Assembly (NCBI GenBank): GCA_043513815.1
Contig: CP121313.1
Span: 930,001-994,000 of the forward strand
Length of the DNA stretch: 64,000 bases
Direction of reading: 5' to 3'
Origin: JANQIO01 sp043513815
GTDB taxonomy: Bacteria > Pseudomonadota > Gammaproteobacteria > Pseudomonadales > Halieaceae
The first letter of the stretch is position 1. Every line of letters begins with the position of its first letter. Both the position numbers and the translations under genes were made by a program. The notes under the pieces are model-generated. The model was given only the letters and a program-made list of their open reading frames with translations, ran no database searches and was not told where the DNA came from. Positions 34,683-44,684 of the stretch are shown piece after piece.

Positions 34683-36740
34683 ATGATTATTCGTCTACTG
34701 TCACTCCTAGCCTGCGGCCTGTTGTTGGCCTGCGATTCGAAACAATCGGACCCGGTGCCCGATATCTCGGGGGATGCTACCCCGGAAACCCTGGTGTCCG
34801 GCATCGACCTCAGCGGTATGGATACATCGGTTCGCCCCGGCGAAGACTTCTTCAGTTTTGCCAACGGTAGCTGGTTCGCCGAGACCGAAATCCCGGCGGA
34901 CAAGGCCGCTATCGATACCTTCAGCATGCTCCATGACGAGTCACAGGAAAATCAGCGCGCGATCATCGAGGCTGCCGCAGCGGCAGACAACCCGCCTGGC
35001 AGTGACCGCCAGAAGGTGGGTGACCTGTTTGCCTCCTACATGGACATGGAGGCCCGCAATGAGCGCGGTCTTGCACCCCTGCTGGAAGACTGGAAGCGCA
35101 TCGACCAGATCGACAGCCTGGAGGCGTTGGCCCGGTACTTTGCCTGGGCCAACCGGCGCGGTTACGCCACGCCTTTCGTGCTGACCCAGTATGCGGACTT
35201 CAAGGACCCGAATACCTACATGATGTACACCTGGCAGAGCGGCCTCGGCTTGCCGGACCGGGAGTACTACCTGAAAGATGACGCCAAATCGGCGGAGTTG
35301 CTGGACAGCTACCGCGCCCACGTTGAGAAGATGATGGCCCTCGCCGGCTACCCTGAGCCCGCCGCCGCCGCGAATATGATTCTCGCCCTCGAGACCCGCC
35401 TGGCCGGTCAGCACATGCCCAAGGAGGAGACCCGGGATCGGGTGAAGCTTTACAACATGTTCCCGCTTGAGGAGTTGCCCAATGTCATGCCGACGTTCAG
35501 CTGGCAGGCCTACCTCGAGGAGGCGGACATCGACGATATCGACGGGCTGATGATTGCCATGGTTGATTACATGAAGGCCCTGGACGGGATCATCACCGAA
35601 ACCTCCCTGGAAGACTGGCGCACATACCTGAAATGGCAGGTGCTGGACAGCACTGCCAGTCGCCTCACCGGCGAACTGGATGAGGCCAACTTCGCGTTCT
35701 ACGGCAAGCAACTGCTGGGCAAGGAACAGCAATTGCCCCAGTGGCGTCGCGGGGTCAGCACCGTCAACAGCAGTCTCGGCGAAGTGGTCGGCAAGGTATA
35801 CGTCGAAGAACACTTCCCGCCCGCCGCCAAGGCGCGCATGGAAGAATTGGTGGCCAACCTTATTGCCGCCTACGAGGTCAGCATCAAGGAACTGGACTGG
35901 ATGACCGAGGAAACCCGTGCCGAGGCCCTCGACAAGCTATCCAAATTCACTACCAAGATTGGTTACCCCGATGAGTGGCGCGATTACAGCGGCCTGGAAA
36001 TCCAGGCGGACGACCTCTACGGCAACCTCGCTCGCGTGTCACAGTTCAACTACCAGCGCTACCTGGATCGCCAGTCCGGCCCGGTCGATCGCAACGAGTG
36101 GCAGTTGACCCCACAGACCGTCAACGCCTACTACAATCCGCCGCTCAACGAGATCGTGTTCCCGGCGGCCATCCTGCAGCCACCGTTCTTTGACATGGAA
36201 GCCGACGACGCCGTCAACTATGGCGCCATTGGTGCCGTCATCGGCCACGAGATCGGCCACGGCTTTGATGACAGCGGCAGCGCCTTCGACGGTGACGGCG
36301 TGCTGCGAAACTGGTGGACAGATGAGGATCGCGCCGAGTTCGAAAAGCGCACCTCCATGCTGGTCGCACAGTACAACGCCTTCAAGCCCTTCGATGACCT
36401 GGCTGTGAACGGTGAATTCACCCAGGGCGAGAATATCGGCGACCTGGGCGGTATCAGCATCGGCCTGAAGGCCTACCTCATGTCACTGGACGGCGAGGAG
36501 CCGCCGGTGATCGACGGCTACACCGGAATACAGCGCGTATTCCTGGGCTACGGCCAGGCCTGGCGTGACAAGACCCGCGAGCAAACCCAGCGCCAGCAGA
36601 TCGCCACCGATCCGCACGCGCCCGCCATCTATCGCGCCAACGGCGCCGTGCGCAACGTGCCGGAATTCTACGAAGCCTTCGATGTGTCTGAAGACGATGC
36701 GCTCTACCTGCCACCGGAAGAGCGGGTGAAAATCTGGTAG
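34683..36740 (+). CDS. M13 family metallopeptidase (PepO/neprilysin-like), lipoprotein
   Basis: A 685-residue zinc oligopeptidase. The N-terminus ends in a clear lipobox (GLLLAC, Cys about residue 17), so it is probably a periplasmic or outer-membrane lipoprotein. HEIGHGFDDSG holds the zinc ligands and catalytic Glu; GENIGDLGG supplies the third ligand; NAYYNPPLNEIVFPA is the substrate-binding NAYY motif. The ATG at 34683 is preferred over 34632 because it gives the lipobox signal. Length is normal for the family. It is apparently monocistronic. Confidence 0.93.
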   Translation: MIIRLLSLLACGLLLACDSKQSDPVPDISGDATPETLVSGIDLSGMDTSVRPGEDFFSFANGSWFAETEIPADKAAIDTFSMLHDESQENQRAIIEAAAAADNPPGSDRQKVGDLFASYMDMEARNERGLAPLLEDWKRIDQIDSLEALARYFAWANRRGYATPFVLTQYADFKDPNTYMMYTWQSGLGLPDREYYLKDDAKSAELLDSYRAHVEKMMALAGYPEPAAAANMILALETRLAGQHMPKEETRDRVKLYNMFPLEELPNVMPTFSWQAYLEEADIDDIDGLMIAMVDYMKALDGIITETSLEDWRTYLKWQVLDSTASRLTGELDEANFAFYGKQLLGKEQQLPQWRRGVSTVNSSLGEVVGKVYVEEHFPPAAKARMEELVANLIAAYEVSIKELDWMTEETRAEALDKLSKFTTKIGYPDEWRDYSGLEIQADDLYGNLARVSQFNYQRYLDRQSGPVDRNEWQLTPQTVNAYYNPPLNEIVFPAAILQPPFFDMEADDAVNYGAIGAVIGHEIGHGFDDSGSAFDGDGVLRNWWTDEDRAEFEKRTSMLVAQYNAFKPFDDLAVNGEFTQGENIGDLGGISIGLKAYLMSLDGEEPPVIDGYTGIQRVFLGYGQAWRDKTREQTQRQQIATDPHAPAIYRANGAVRNVPEFYEAFDVSEDDALYLPPEERVKIW

Positions 36741-36760
36741 CCAAAAGAAGTTTTCCATGG

Positions 36761-36796
36761 GAAGCGTCAGCCGTTCCTGAAGAGAGCTGGCGCTTC
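36761..36796 (+). terminator. Possible hairpin after the M13 peptidase
   Basis: GAAGCGTCAGC and GCTGGCGCTTC form an 11-bp stem with one G-T wobble about 20 bp after the stop codon. It lacks a strong T-run, so termination is uncertain. The following 215 bp to 37013 hold no gene I can see. Confidence 0.4.
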
Positions 36797-37013
36797 TCTC
36801 AAGCCTTCTAGCTGTCACGCGCGCCAGGCGTCGTCTCCTGTCAGGCCCCAGTGTTCGGAGCAATACTCTCGCACTGGGTTTTCCCCATCCCACTGTCTTT
36901 CTGCCGCTGACCCCTCATCCCCCCCGCGTGTTAGACGTGCGGCTACGGAGAATTTCACTCAGACACAGGTATTGTGAGTTAGAGGGAAAGAGTGCTGAAA
37001 CTTTCCAGGGTGG

Positions 37014-38171
37014 CTACATCTTCTCGAAGCCGCGCTTGAGCAGCCCACGCGCAATCACCATGCGCTGGATCTCGCTGCTGCCCTCCCAGATGCGATCCAC
37101 CCGCAGCTCCCGGAAGAAGCGCTCGGCCGGGTTGCTGCGCATGTAGCCGCGGCCGCCCAGAATTTGCAGCACGCGGTCGCAGACCCGGTTGGCCATCTCC
37201 GAGCACTGCAGCTTGGCCACCGCACAGCGAGTGTGCAGGGATTTCAGGTCAGTGTCCGTGTCGTGGGCGCGGGCCGCCTCGTACAGCACCAGCCGGGCGC
37301 TCCAGAGTTCCGCGGCACAGTCCGCCAGCATGAACTGAATGGCCTGCTTGTCCGCCAGCATCTCGTGGTCGATGCGCCGTTGCCGGGCCCACTCTGTACC
37401 CAGCTCCAGCAGTCGCAAGGCAGCGCCGCAACAGCGGGCGGCAATCATCAGCCGTTCGTGGCGAAACCAGCTGCGGGTATAGCGCATGCCGGCGTCTTCC
37501 TCGCCGACCCGATTCTCCCCCGGTACAAAGACGTCCTTGAAGGCATAGGTGGGGTGATGGGCGGCGAATGTATGACTGAACATCGGATTGTCCACGACCT
37601 CTATGCCGTCGCTGTCCTTGTCCACCAGGAACAGCGAATCCCCGCCGCTGTCGGTCCTGGCCTGCACCCAGAGAAAGTCAGCGAGATTGCCGCTGGTAAC
37701 AAACCACTTTTCTCCGTTGATCAGGTAGCCATCGGCCGCCGGCGTGGCGGTACTGTTGACCGTTTCCATTGAGCCGGACTCCGCCTCGGTAATGGCATAG
37801 GCGTCCTGTCGGCTGCCGTCCATAAGGCCCGATACATAGCGCGCTATCTGGTCATCGCTGCAGGCGTCGAACATCCAGTGCTGCGCCTCGGGGAAACACC
37901 AGCACAGGGCATTGGTGACCCGCCCCAGCTGTTCCCAGATGGCCACCTGTTCTTCCATGCTGAGACCCAGGCCGCCGTGGGCGCTCGGCGCGTCCATCCG
38001 GCTCAGGCCCAGCTCGTCACAGGCGATCTGGCGGTGGCGTCGGGCAATCTCCGGTGGCAGCTCGCCACCGTTCAGCTCGGCGTGCTCTTCCCAGGGGATC
38101 AGTTCCTCGTCGGCAAACTGCGCAATGCGCTGCTGCCAGTCGCGGGCGCTGCTCGAGAGTGTTATATCCAT
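37014..38171 (-). CDS. Acyl-CoA dehydrogenase
   Basis: A 385-residue FAD-dependent acyl-CoA dehydrogenase. The FAD-binding YAITEAESGS and KWFVTSG, and the C-terminal RIWEGSSEIQRMVIARG carrying the catalytic Glu, are visible; QILGGRGYMR is also typical. Length is standard for short- to medium-chain enzymes. The gene is 33 bp downstream of a BetI-like TetR regulator on the same strand, so it may belong to the regulon of the large divergent catabolic cluster. The acyl substrate is unknown. Confidence 0.9.
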   Translation of the reverse strand: MDITLSSSARDWQQRIAQFADEELIPWEEHAELNGGELPPEIARRHRQIACDELGLSRMDAPSAHGGLGLSMEEQVAIWEQLGRVTNALCWCFPEAQHWMFDACSDDQIARYVSGLMDGSRQDAYAITEAESGSMETVNSTATPAADGYLINGEKWFVTSGNLADFLWVQARTDSGGDSLFLVDKDSDGIEVVDNPMFSHTFAAHHPTYAFKDVFVPGENRVGEEDAGMRYTRSWFRHERLMIAARCCGAALRLLELGTEWARQRRIDHEMLADKQAIQFMLADCAAELWSARLVLYEAARAHDTDTDLKSLHTRCAVAKLQCSEMANRVCDRVLQILGGRGYMRSNPAERFFRELRVDRIWEGSSEIQRMVIARGLLKRGFEKM

Positions 38172-38204
38172 CTTTGTTGTCCTCGTTCAGTCCCGGGATG
38201 TTTT

Positions 38205-38852
38205 TCAGGGGGACTTGAAATGGTCGGGGAAGAAACTCGCCATATAGTTCACGGCAACGTCCCGGGCCAGGTCGCGGTCCATCTGGTCGGGCGTGACCAG
38301 GATGTCCAGCCACAGGCCGTCGGCCAGCGCCGTATAACCGGTAGCGATCAGCTCGGCGCGCTTCTTGCTGGCGCCGCCCAGGGCGCGGCACAGTTTGCTC
38401 ATGGAGCCGGTGGTCTGCAGGTCGGCCTCGTTGCAGATGTCGCGGTAGGTGGGTCGGGAGCTGGTCTCACCCCAGAAGGCAAACCAGACCGCCAGTTTCG
38501 CCGGGTGGGCAATGTCGGCGCTGAAGTCGAAATCAATAAGCGCCTTTACCTGCTCGGCCGGCGTCATGCTGGCGTCGTTGACGATCGCATCCCAGCCCTG
38601 CTTGTACTCCTCGGCAATGTAGCGCAGCACTTCAACTAACAGTTTGTCCTTGCTCTGGAAGTGCAGGTTGACGATGCCCAGGCTTAACTTCGCTGTGCTG
38701 GTGACGTCCGCCATGGTGATATTCGACAGTCCCTTGCGGGCAATGCACTTGATGGTGGCCTTGATGAGCTGCTCCCGACGCTGCTCGGGGGCGGCGGCAC
38801 GGCGGCGGGTCTTGGGGGTGGGAGCGCTGCGGCGGGCTTTTGGAAGCGACAT
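38205..38852 (-). CDS. TetR family regulator, BetI-like
   Basis: A 215-residue repressor. The start at 38852 (ATG) begins with a basic tail rich in Arg and Lys, and then a helix-turn-helix: LIKATIKCIARKGLSNITMADVTSTAKLSLGIVNLHFQSKDKLL. That HTH and the C-terminal domain with VWFAFWGE resemble BetI, the choline-responsive repressor. It sits beside a perfect 36-bp palindrome and faces the aminotransferase operon, so it most likely represses both directions and responds to a substrate of that pathway. Confidence 0.88.
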   Translation of the reverse strand: MSLPKARRSAPTPKTRRRAAAPEQRREQLIKATIKCIARKGLSNITMADVTSTAKLSLGIVNLHFQSKDKLLVEVLRYIAEEYKQGWDAIVNDASMTPAEQVKALIDFDFSADIAHPAKLAVWFAFWGETSSRPTYRDICNEADLQTTGSMSKLCRALGGASKKRAELIATGYTALADGLWLDILVTPDQMDRDLARDVAVNYMASFFPDHFKSP

Positions 38853-38881
38853 GGCGCAACAGTAGTACAGGGCCCGTTCGC

Positions 38882-38917
38882 TGTCCAGTGAATGAATGAT
38901 CATTCATTCACTGGACA
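38882..38917. promoter_or_regulatory. Perfect 36-bp palindrome, likely TetR operator
   Basis: Two 18-nt arms, TGTCCAGTGAATGAATGA and its exact reverse complement, meet without a spacer. The inner ATGATCAT core with flanking GAATGA direct repeats is typical of TetR-family operators. It lies 30 bp from the TetR start and 54 bp from the aminotransferase start, so one site can control both promoters. 36 perfectly symmetrical bases could hold two overlapping dimers. Confidence 0.8.
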
Positions 38918-38970
38918 AGCCCCGGTGTTGCTGGCAATCTGCCTTAATGTCCAGCAAGAGAGCGGCAGTC

Positions 38971-40317
38971 ATGTCCCGCAAACTCTCAGGTTCCAATGCC
39001 CACTTTGCCCGTTCCGTGCAGCAGCTCCCGTTGGGGGTGGCATCGAACTTCCGCTACTGGGGCGACGACCGCACCCTCTATATCAAGCAGGGCAAGGGCG
39101 GGCGCATTACCGATATCGACGACAACAACTACGTCGACTATCGTCTGGGCTACGGCCCGGCGATTCTCGGCTATGCTCACCCGGAAGTGGACGCCGCCGC
39201 CCGTGAGGGCATGGAAGTGGGTGGCGTGTTTGCCTTCGCTACCGAGCGCGAGTACAGCGTGGCCCGGCGCATCTCCGAAATGGTGCCGGCAGCGGAGCTG
39301 GTGCGCTACAGCAATTCCGGCACCGAAGCGGTGATGGCGGCGCTGCGGGTCGCGCGCGCCGCCAGCGGCAAGGATGACTTCATCATGATAGAGGGCGGTT
39401 ACCACGGCGTGTTCGACTCCGTGCTGTGGTATTCCGAAGTGGAGGACGGCTGGACCCCCGACTGCGGCCGTGAGCCCGAAGTGGTGGCCTACAGCGCCGG
39501 CGTGCCTGAGACCGTGAAGCAGCACCTGCATATGGTGCCAATGAACGACGCCGAGAAACTCGAAGATGTACTGCGCAAGCACGGCGACCGCATCGGCACG
39601 CTGCTGATCGAGCCCATGATGGGCAACTGCTGCTCGATCACCGCCACCCGTGAATACATGCAGTCGGTGCGTGAGCTTTGTGATCGCTATAACGTGATCC
39701 TGGTGATCGACGAGGTGAAGACCGGCTTTCGCGTCGCCCGCGGAGGAATCCAGGAGTTGATGGGTATCGAGGCAGATATCTGCACCTTCGCCAAAGCCAT
39801 CGCCAATGGCTATCCGATCTCGGTGGTGGCGGGGCGCGAGGCTCTGATGCGCCACATCGGCGACGGCGTGGTGCATGGCGGCACCTATACCGCCCATTCC
39901 GTGAGTATTGCCGCGGCCGAGAAAACCCTGGAAATCCTCGCCACGACACCGGCCCTTGAAGACATCGCCGACTACGGCACTCGCCTGCAGGCCGGCATCA
40001 CCCGAATTCTCGACGATCGCGATATCGCCCACAGCTTTGTCGGCCATCCCTCCATGGGTGGCCTGTTCCTGGCAGAGCAGGCGCCGAGCAACTACCGTGA
40101 ATGGGTGCACTCGGACTACAGTTTCTATGACGCCATGGCGCCTGAACTGCACGATCGCGGCGTGATCGTCGAGCCCGACTCACGTGAGCCCTGGTTTATC
40201 TGTGCGGCTCACGACCAGTCCTGCCTGGACGATACCCTGGTCGCCTTTGAGGGCGCGGTTGATGCCACTATTGAAAAGCTGGCCGCGGAGCGCGGCGGAA
40301 AAGGAAGCACAGCATGA
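38971..40317 (+). CDS. Class III PLP-dependent aminotransferase
   Basis: A 448-residue enzyme of the aspartate aminotransferase fold, class III (glutamate-1-semialdehyde aminomutase-like). Markers: YSNSGTEAVMAALRVARA, EGGYHGVFD, VIDEVKTGFRVARGG and TFAKAIANGYPISV with the PLP lysine. The ATG at 38971 has a weak AAGAGAG site; 38947 is an alternative. Likely a transaminase for an omega-amino acid or amine, or a mutase. It is the first gene of the long operon and overlaps the next gene by 4 nt. Confidence 0.88.
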   Translation: MSRKLSGSNAHFARSVQQLPLGVASNFRYWGDDRTLYIKQGKGGRITDIDDNNYVDYRLGYGPAILGYAHPEVDAAAREGMEVGGVFAFATEREYSVARRISEMVPAAELVRYSNSGTEAVMAALRVARAASGKDDFIMIEGGYHGVFDSVLWYSEVEDGWTPDCGREPEVVAYSAGVPETVKQHLHMVPMNDAEKLEDVLRKHGDRIGTLLIEPMMGNCCSITATREYMQSVRELCDRYNVILVIDEVKTGFRVARGGIQELMGIEADICTFAKAIANGYPISVVAGREALMRHIGDGVVHGGTYTAHSVSIAAAEKTLEILATTPALEDIADYGTRLQAGITRILDDRDIAHSFVGHPSMGGLFLAEQAPSNYREWVHSDYSFYDAMAPELHDRGVIVEPDSREPWFICAAHDQSCLDDTLVAFEGAVDATIEKLAAERGGKGSTA

Positions 40318-41930
40318 AAAAATACGACGCCATCGTCATCGGCGCCGGCCATAACGGGCTTTGCAATGCCGCCTACCTGGCCAAGGCCGGGCTGGATGTG
40401 CTGGTGCTGGAGCGCAATCCCTACATTGGCGGTGCCACCGTCAGTCGCGAGTTGCACGAGGGCTGGAAGTATTCCAACTGTTCCTACGTGTGCAGCCTGC
40501 TGCGGCCGGAAATTACCCGCGACCTGGAGCTGCCACGACACGGCCTGCAGGTGGTGCCCTACGAGGGCGGCGTCTCGTTCACCCACGACGGCGACTACTT
40601 CGGCAACTACGGCGACCACGAGCGCCAGCACCGGGAGATGGCCCGCCATTCGGTGCGCGACGCCAATGCCTACGACCGCTTCTCCGCCGACGTCATGCGC
40701 CAGACCCGGCTGATCCGCAAGTACCTGATGACCACGCCGCCGGACCCAACCTCCTTCAAGCCCCGCGATATCAAGGGGCTACTCGACCTGGCCCAGTCCT
40801 TTACCGATATGGGTGACGACGGCCTGTTGGACACTCTGCGCTTCTGGACCATGAGCATCGGCGACTACCTCGATGAGTATTTCGAGACCGATATCATCAA
40901 GGCCCATATGGCGGGCAGCGGCATTATCGGTACCGCCCTGGGCGTCTATTCGCCCGGCACCGCCTACGTGTTGCTGCACCACTACATGGGCGACGTGGAC
41001 GGCAGCGTCGGTGCCTGGGGCTTTGCCCGGGGCGGCATGGGTGCCGTTGCCGATGCGCTGTCTGCCAGCCTCCAATCCTTCGGCGGCGAGATTGTCTGCG
41101 ATTCCGACGTGCACCGCATCATCGTCAAGGGCGGTCGCGCGGTGGGTGTGGCACTGGCCGACGGCACCGAGTACCACGCCGATACCGTGGTCTCCAACCT
41201 CGACCCCAAGCGCACCTTCCTGGAATGCTTCGACGCCAGCGACCTGCCCGCAGACGTGGTGCACCGGGCGAAAAACTTCAAGATTCGCGGCTCCTCCGGC
41301 AAGCTCAATATTGCCCTCGACGGCCTGCCCACCTTCCCGGCGCTGCCAGAGGGCACGCCGCTGATGATCACCGACATGCACGCCAGCCAGAGCTTGCTTG
41401 AGCTGGAACGGGCCTACGATGACTGGAAAGCGGGCGCCTGGTCACAGGATCCCTATTTCGACATGCTTATCCCCTCCCAGGTCGACCCGACCATGGCGGC
41501 GCCGGGCAAGCACATGATGACGGTGTTCGTGCAGTACTGTCCGCCCACGCTCGCCGACGGCCCCTGGACGCCTGAGAAACGCGACGCCTTCGGCCAGACG
41601 GTGATCGACAAGATTGCCCAGTACAGCCCCGACTTCAAGGACCTGATTCTCGATGCCGAGATCCGCACGCCCAACGAAATCGACAACGAGGTCGGCCTCA
41701 CCGAGGGCAATATCTTCCAGGGCGAGCTCACCTTCGATCAGCTGTTGTTCAACCGGCCCTTCCCGGGTTATGCCCAATACCGCGGACCGGTGCAGGGCAT
41801 GTACATGTGCGGCTCCGGCACCCACCCGGGGGGAGGCGTGATGGCAGCGCCGGGGGCCAACGCCGCCCGGGAAATTCTCATGGACCTGAAGAAACCCAAC
41901 GTGGTGCCGGGGGGCTATCTCGATGACTGA
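40314..41930 (+). CDS. FAD-dependent oxidoreductase, PYROXD2-like (first of three)
   Basis: A 538-residue flavoprotein of the phytoene desaturase/amine-oxidase superfamily. The dinucleotide site IVIGAGHNGLCNAAYLAKAG and YSNCSYVCSLLRPEI resemble PYROXD2 more than carotenoid desaturases, and the C-terminal MYMCGSGTHPGGGVMAAPG is the second FAD motif. It probably dehydrogenates an amine, amino acid or related compound. It starts inside the aminotransferase stop (ATGA) and overlaps the next paralog by 8 nt. Confidence 0.87.
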   Translation: MKKYDAIVIGAGHNGLCNAAYLAKAGLDVLVLERNPYIGGATVSRELHEGWKYSNCSYVCSLLRPEITRDLELPRHGLQVVPYEGGVSFTHDGDYFGNYGDHERQHREMARHSVRDANAYDRFSADVMRQTRLIRKYLMTTPPDPTSFKPRDIKGLLDLAQSFTDMGDDGLLDTLRFWTMSIGDYLDEYFETDIIKAHMAGSGIIGTALGVYSPGTAYVLLHHYMGDVDGSVGAWGFARGGMGAVADALSASLQSFGGEIVCDSDVHRIIVKGGRAVGVALADGTEYHADTVVSNLDPKRTFLECFDASDLPADVVHRAKNFKIRGSSGKLNIALDGLPTFPALPEGTPLMITDMHASQSLLELERAYDDWKAGAWSQDPYFDMLIPSQVDPTMAAPGKHMMTVFVQYCPPTLADGPWTPEKRDAFGQTVIDKIAQYSPDFKDLILDAEIRTPNEIDNEVGLTEGNIFQGELTFDQLLFNRPFPGYAQYRGPVQGMYMCGSGTHPGGGVMAAPGANAAREILMDLKKPNVVPGGYLDD

Positions 41931-43497
41931 TTCACACTACGACACCATTATTATCGGCGCGGGCCACAACGGCCTGGCGTGTGCGGCCTACCTGGCAAAA
42001 GCCGGTCGCAAGGTGCTGGTGCTGGAGTCCGCGGCCCAGCCCGGCGGTGCCGCCGCCACCCGCGAGTTTCACCCTGGCTTCAGGGTGTCCAGCGGCGCCC
42101 ACCTGCTGACCCAGCTCAACCCCACTGTGGCCTCGGACCTGGGTCTGGCTGCGCATGGCCTCGACTATGCCGCACGCGACCTCAAGACCGTGGCGCTGGC
42201 CGAGGACGGCAACCACCTGGTGATAGACGGCGCCAGCGTCAGTGGTGGCAGTGACAAGGATGCCGAGGCCTATGCCGCCTTTCACGCCCAGAACCGGCGC
42301 TTCGGCAAGGTGCTGGACGGCTTCTTCAGCCGCCGCCAGCCGACCCTGGTAGATCGCAGCTGGGACGATAGCTTCTCCCTGCTGAAGCTGGGCTGGTCAC
42401 TGCGCCGCCTTGGCAAGGTGGATATGCAGGATCTGATGCGTGTGGGCCTGATCAACATCTACGACGTGGCCAATGAACATTTTGACAGTGAGCTGCTGAA
42501 GGCCGCGGTGGCGATGGATGGCGTGTTGGGGTCGCATATGGGGCCGCGTTCACCGAACACGGTCTACAGCTACCTGCACCGGCATATTGCTGACTATTGG
42601 GGCAGTACCGGACCGGCGCTGGTCCGGGGTGGCATGGGTACGGTCGGTGCCGCCTTTGCTGAGGCTGCCCGTGGCTTTGGGGCCGATATTCGCTGTGACA
42701 GCCGGGTCGCCCTGGTCGACATGCAGGACTGTCGCGCTACGGGTGTCACCCTCGACACCGGCGAGTCTCTCAAGGCCGACACCGTGATTTCCAACGTGGA
42801 TCCGAAAACTACCTTCGAGAAGCTGGTGGGCTATCCCAGTCTCGACGCCGGCTTTGCCCGGCGGGTGCACAATTTCCGGGCCCGCGGCGTGTCCGCCAAG
42901 CTGCACCTGGCGTTGGATGGCCTGCCCGCCTTCGCTGGACTGGAGTCCGCTATGGCGGGCGAGCGGCTGTTGCTGGCGCCGACCATGGATCACATCGAGC
43001 GGGCATTCAATCACGCTAAATACGGTGAGTATTCCCAGGCGCCGGTGATGGAGATTTCCGTTCCCAGCGTATACGACGACAGCCTGGCCCCGGCGGGCAA
43101 GCACGTGCTGTCGGCGGTGGTGCAGTTTGCACCCTATGCCCTGGAGGGCGGTTGGGAGAGCGGGCGGGATGCCTTCAAGCAGATCGCACTTGCACAGCTG
43201 GAGCGCTATGCCCCCGGCATCGGCGCACAGGTGCTCGCGTCCGAACTGAGTTCGCCACTGGATCTGGAGCGCGAATTCGGCATGGCGGGCGGTCACTGGC
43301 ACCACGGTGAAATCGCCCTGGACCAGGCGCTGCTTGTGCGGCCGATGCCCGGCGCACATCAGTACAGCACGCCTGTCCCCGGACTCTACCTGTGCGGGGC
43401 TGGCTCCCACCCCGGGGGCGGCGTGATGGGGCTGGCCGGTCGCAACGCCGCCCAGGCGGTGATCAAGCAACAGAAATCCAAGGAGCGCGCCGCATGA
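41923..43497 (+). CDS. FAD-dependent oxidoreductase, PYROXD2-like (second of three)
   Basis: A 524-residue paralog of its upstream neighbour, with IIIGAGHNGLACAAYLAKAG at about residues 9-28, FRVSSGAHLLTQLNP in the place of the SLLRPE motif, and LYLCGAGSHPGGGVMGLAG at the C-terminus. The changed 'HLLTQLNP' suggests a different substrate from the other two copies. Overlapping start and stop codons on both sides (8 nt and ATGA) place it within the operon. Confidence 0.87.
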   Translation: MTDSHYDTIIIGAGHNGLACAAYLAKAGRKVLVLESAAQPGGAAATREFHPGFRVSSGAHLLTQLNPTVASDLGLAAHGLDYAARDLKTVALAEDGNHLVIDGASVSGGSDKDAEAYAAFHAQNRRFGKVLDGFFSRRQPTLVDRSWDDSFSLLKLGWSLRRLGKVDMQDLMRVGLINIYDVANEHFDSELLKAAVAMDGVLGSHMGPRSPNTVYSYLHRHIADYWGSTGPALVRGGMGTVGAAFAEAARGFGADIRCDSRVALVDMQDCRATGVTLDTGESLKADTVISNVDPKTTFEKLVGYPSLDAGFARRVHNFRARGVSAKLHLALDGLPAFAGLESAMAGERLLLAPTMDHIERAFNHAKYGEYSQAPVMEISVPSVYDDSLAPAGKHVLSAVVQFAPYALEGGWESGRDAFKQIALAQLERYAPGIGAQVLASELSSPLDLEREFGMAGGHWHHGEIALDQALLVRPMPGAHQYSTPVPGLYLCGAGSHPGGGVMGLAGRNAAQAVIKQQKSKERAA

Positions 43498-44684
43498 CCT
43501 TGAAAGCACACGATGAACGCATGGTCTTGCCTACACCGTTCGCCGCGCGGGTCGAGGCCATGTGCCAGACTAATGACTGGTACACCTGGGCCGGCTACAC
43601 CACGCCCAATACCTTCGAAGAGGTGGGTCTTGAATACTTTGCCATGCGCAACTCCACCGGCGTCTTCGACCTCTGCCCGATGACCAAGTACCGGATTAGC
43701 GGTCCGGATGCCCAGGTGTTTCTGAACCGGGTCATGGTGCGCGATGTGCGCAAGATCAAGCCGGGCCGTGTCGGCTACACGGTATGGTGCACAGATGCGG
43801 GCATGGTGCATGACGACGGCACGATTTTTCACTTGCAGGAGGGTGAGTACCGGCTCTGCGCCCAGGAGCGCTGCATGGACTGGCTGCAGTGGTCGGCATT
43901 GGGTTTTGATGTCAGCATTGTCGATGAAACCGCCGATATCGCTGCGCTGGCGGTACAGGGTCCCACCTCCTGTGCGACGCTGCGCAACATGGGCCTGGAG
44001 GGCATCGAAAATCTCAAGCCCTTCGGTATCGCCACTTTCCCGTTCCATGGCGCGGAGCTGCTGGTCTCCCGTACCGGTTACACCGGTGACCTGGGTTACG
44101 AGCTGTGGATCAATGCCAAGCAGGCGCTGCCCCTGTGGGACGTCCTGTTTGCAGCCGGCCGCGAACTGCTGATCCGCCCGGTGGGTTCCGAAGCACTGGG
44201 AATTGCCCGTATCGAGGCGGGCTTCATCATGGCCGGCGAAGACTTCGTGCCGGCGGAACAGGTAGTGCGCCACGGTCGCGCGCGCAGCCCCTTCGAACTG
44301 GGCCTGGGCTGGCTGGTGGATTTTGACAAGGGACCGTTTACCGGGCGCAACGCGCTGCTCAAGGAGCAGCGTGAAGGCTCTCGCTACCGGTTTGTGGTGC
44401 TGGATGTAGAGGGCAACAAGCCCGCGGAACATAGCTTCATCCTCGACAAGCATGGCCGCACCATCGGCCATGTGACCTCGGCGGCCTGGTGTCCGACTGC
44501 AAAATCCAATATCGCCCTGGCCTCCATGAACATGCCCTGGGGGCGGGAGGACGACGAGATGTACGCGGAGATCTACTACAACCGCGAGCTGCACTGGACG
44601 CGGCTGCTGTCCCGCTGCCGGGTGCGCAAGGGCCCGGTGTTCGAGCCTCCCCGACGTCGCGCGACGCCAGCGCCCAACCTCTGA
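43494..44684 (+). CDS. GcvT-like aminomethyltransferase-family protein
   Basis: A 396-residue protein of the glycine-cleavage T/dimethylglycine-type family, which transfers a one-carbon group to tetrahydrofolate. It shows VFDLCPMTKYRISGPDAQVFLNR, DDGTIFHL, the conserved VSRTGYTGDLGYELW, and an EAGFI segment; the C-terminal barrel domain is present. The start is the ATG in ATGA with the previous stop. The frame extends upstream but within the neighbour. In this context it is likely a demethylase using an N- or S-methyl substrate, not the glycine-cleavage enzyme, since no gcvH/gcvP is nearby. Confidence 0.85.
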   Translation: MTLKAHDERMVLPTPFAARVEAMCQTNDWYTWAGYTTPNTFEEVGLEYFAMRNSTGVFDLCPMTKYRISGPDAQVFLNRVMVRDVRKIKPGRVGYTVWCTDAGMVHDDGTIFHLQEGEYRLCAQERCMDWLQWSALGFDVSIVDETADIAALAVQGPTSCATLRNMGLEGIENLKPFGIATFPFHGAELLVSRTGYTGDLGYELWINAKQALPLWDVLFAAGRELLIRPVGSEALGIARIEAGFIMAGEDFVPAEQVVRHGRARSPFELGLGWLVDFDKGPFTGRNALLKEQREGSRYRFVVLDVEGNKPAEHSFILDKHGRTIGHVTSAAWCPTAKSNIALASMNMPWGREDDEMYAEIYYNRELHWTRLLSRCRVRKGPVFEPPRRRATPAPNL

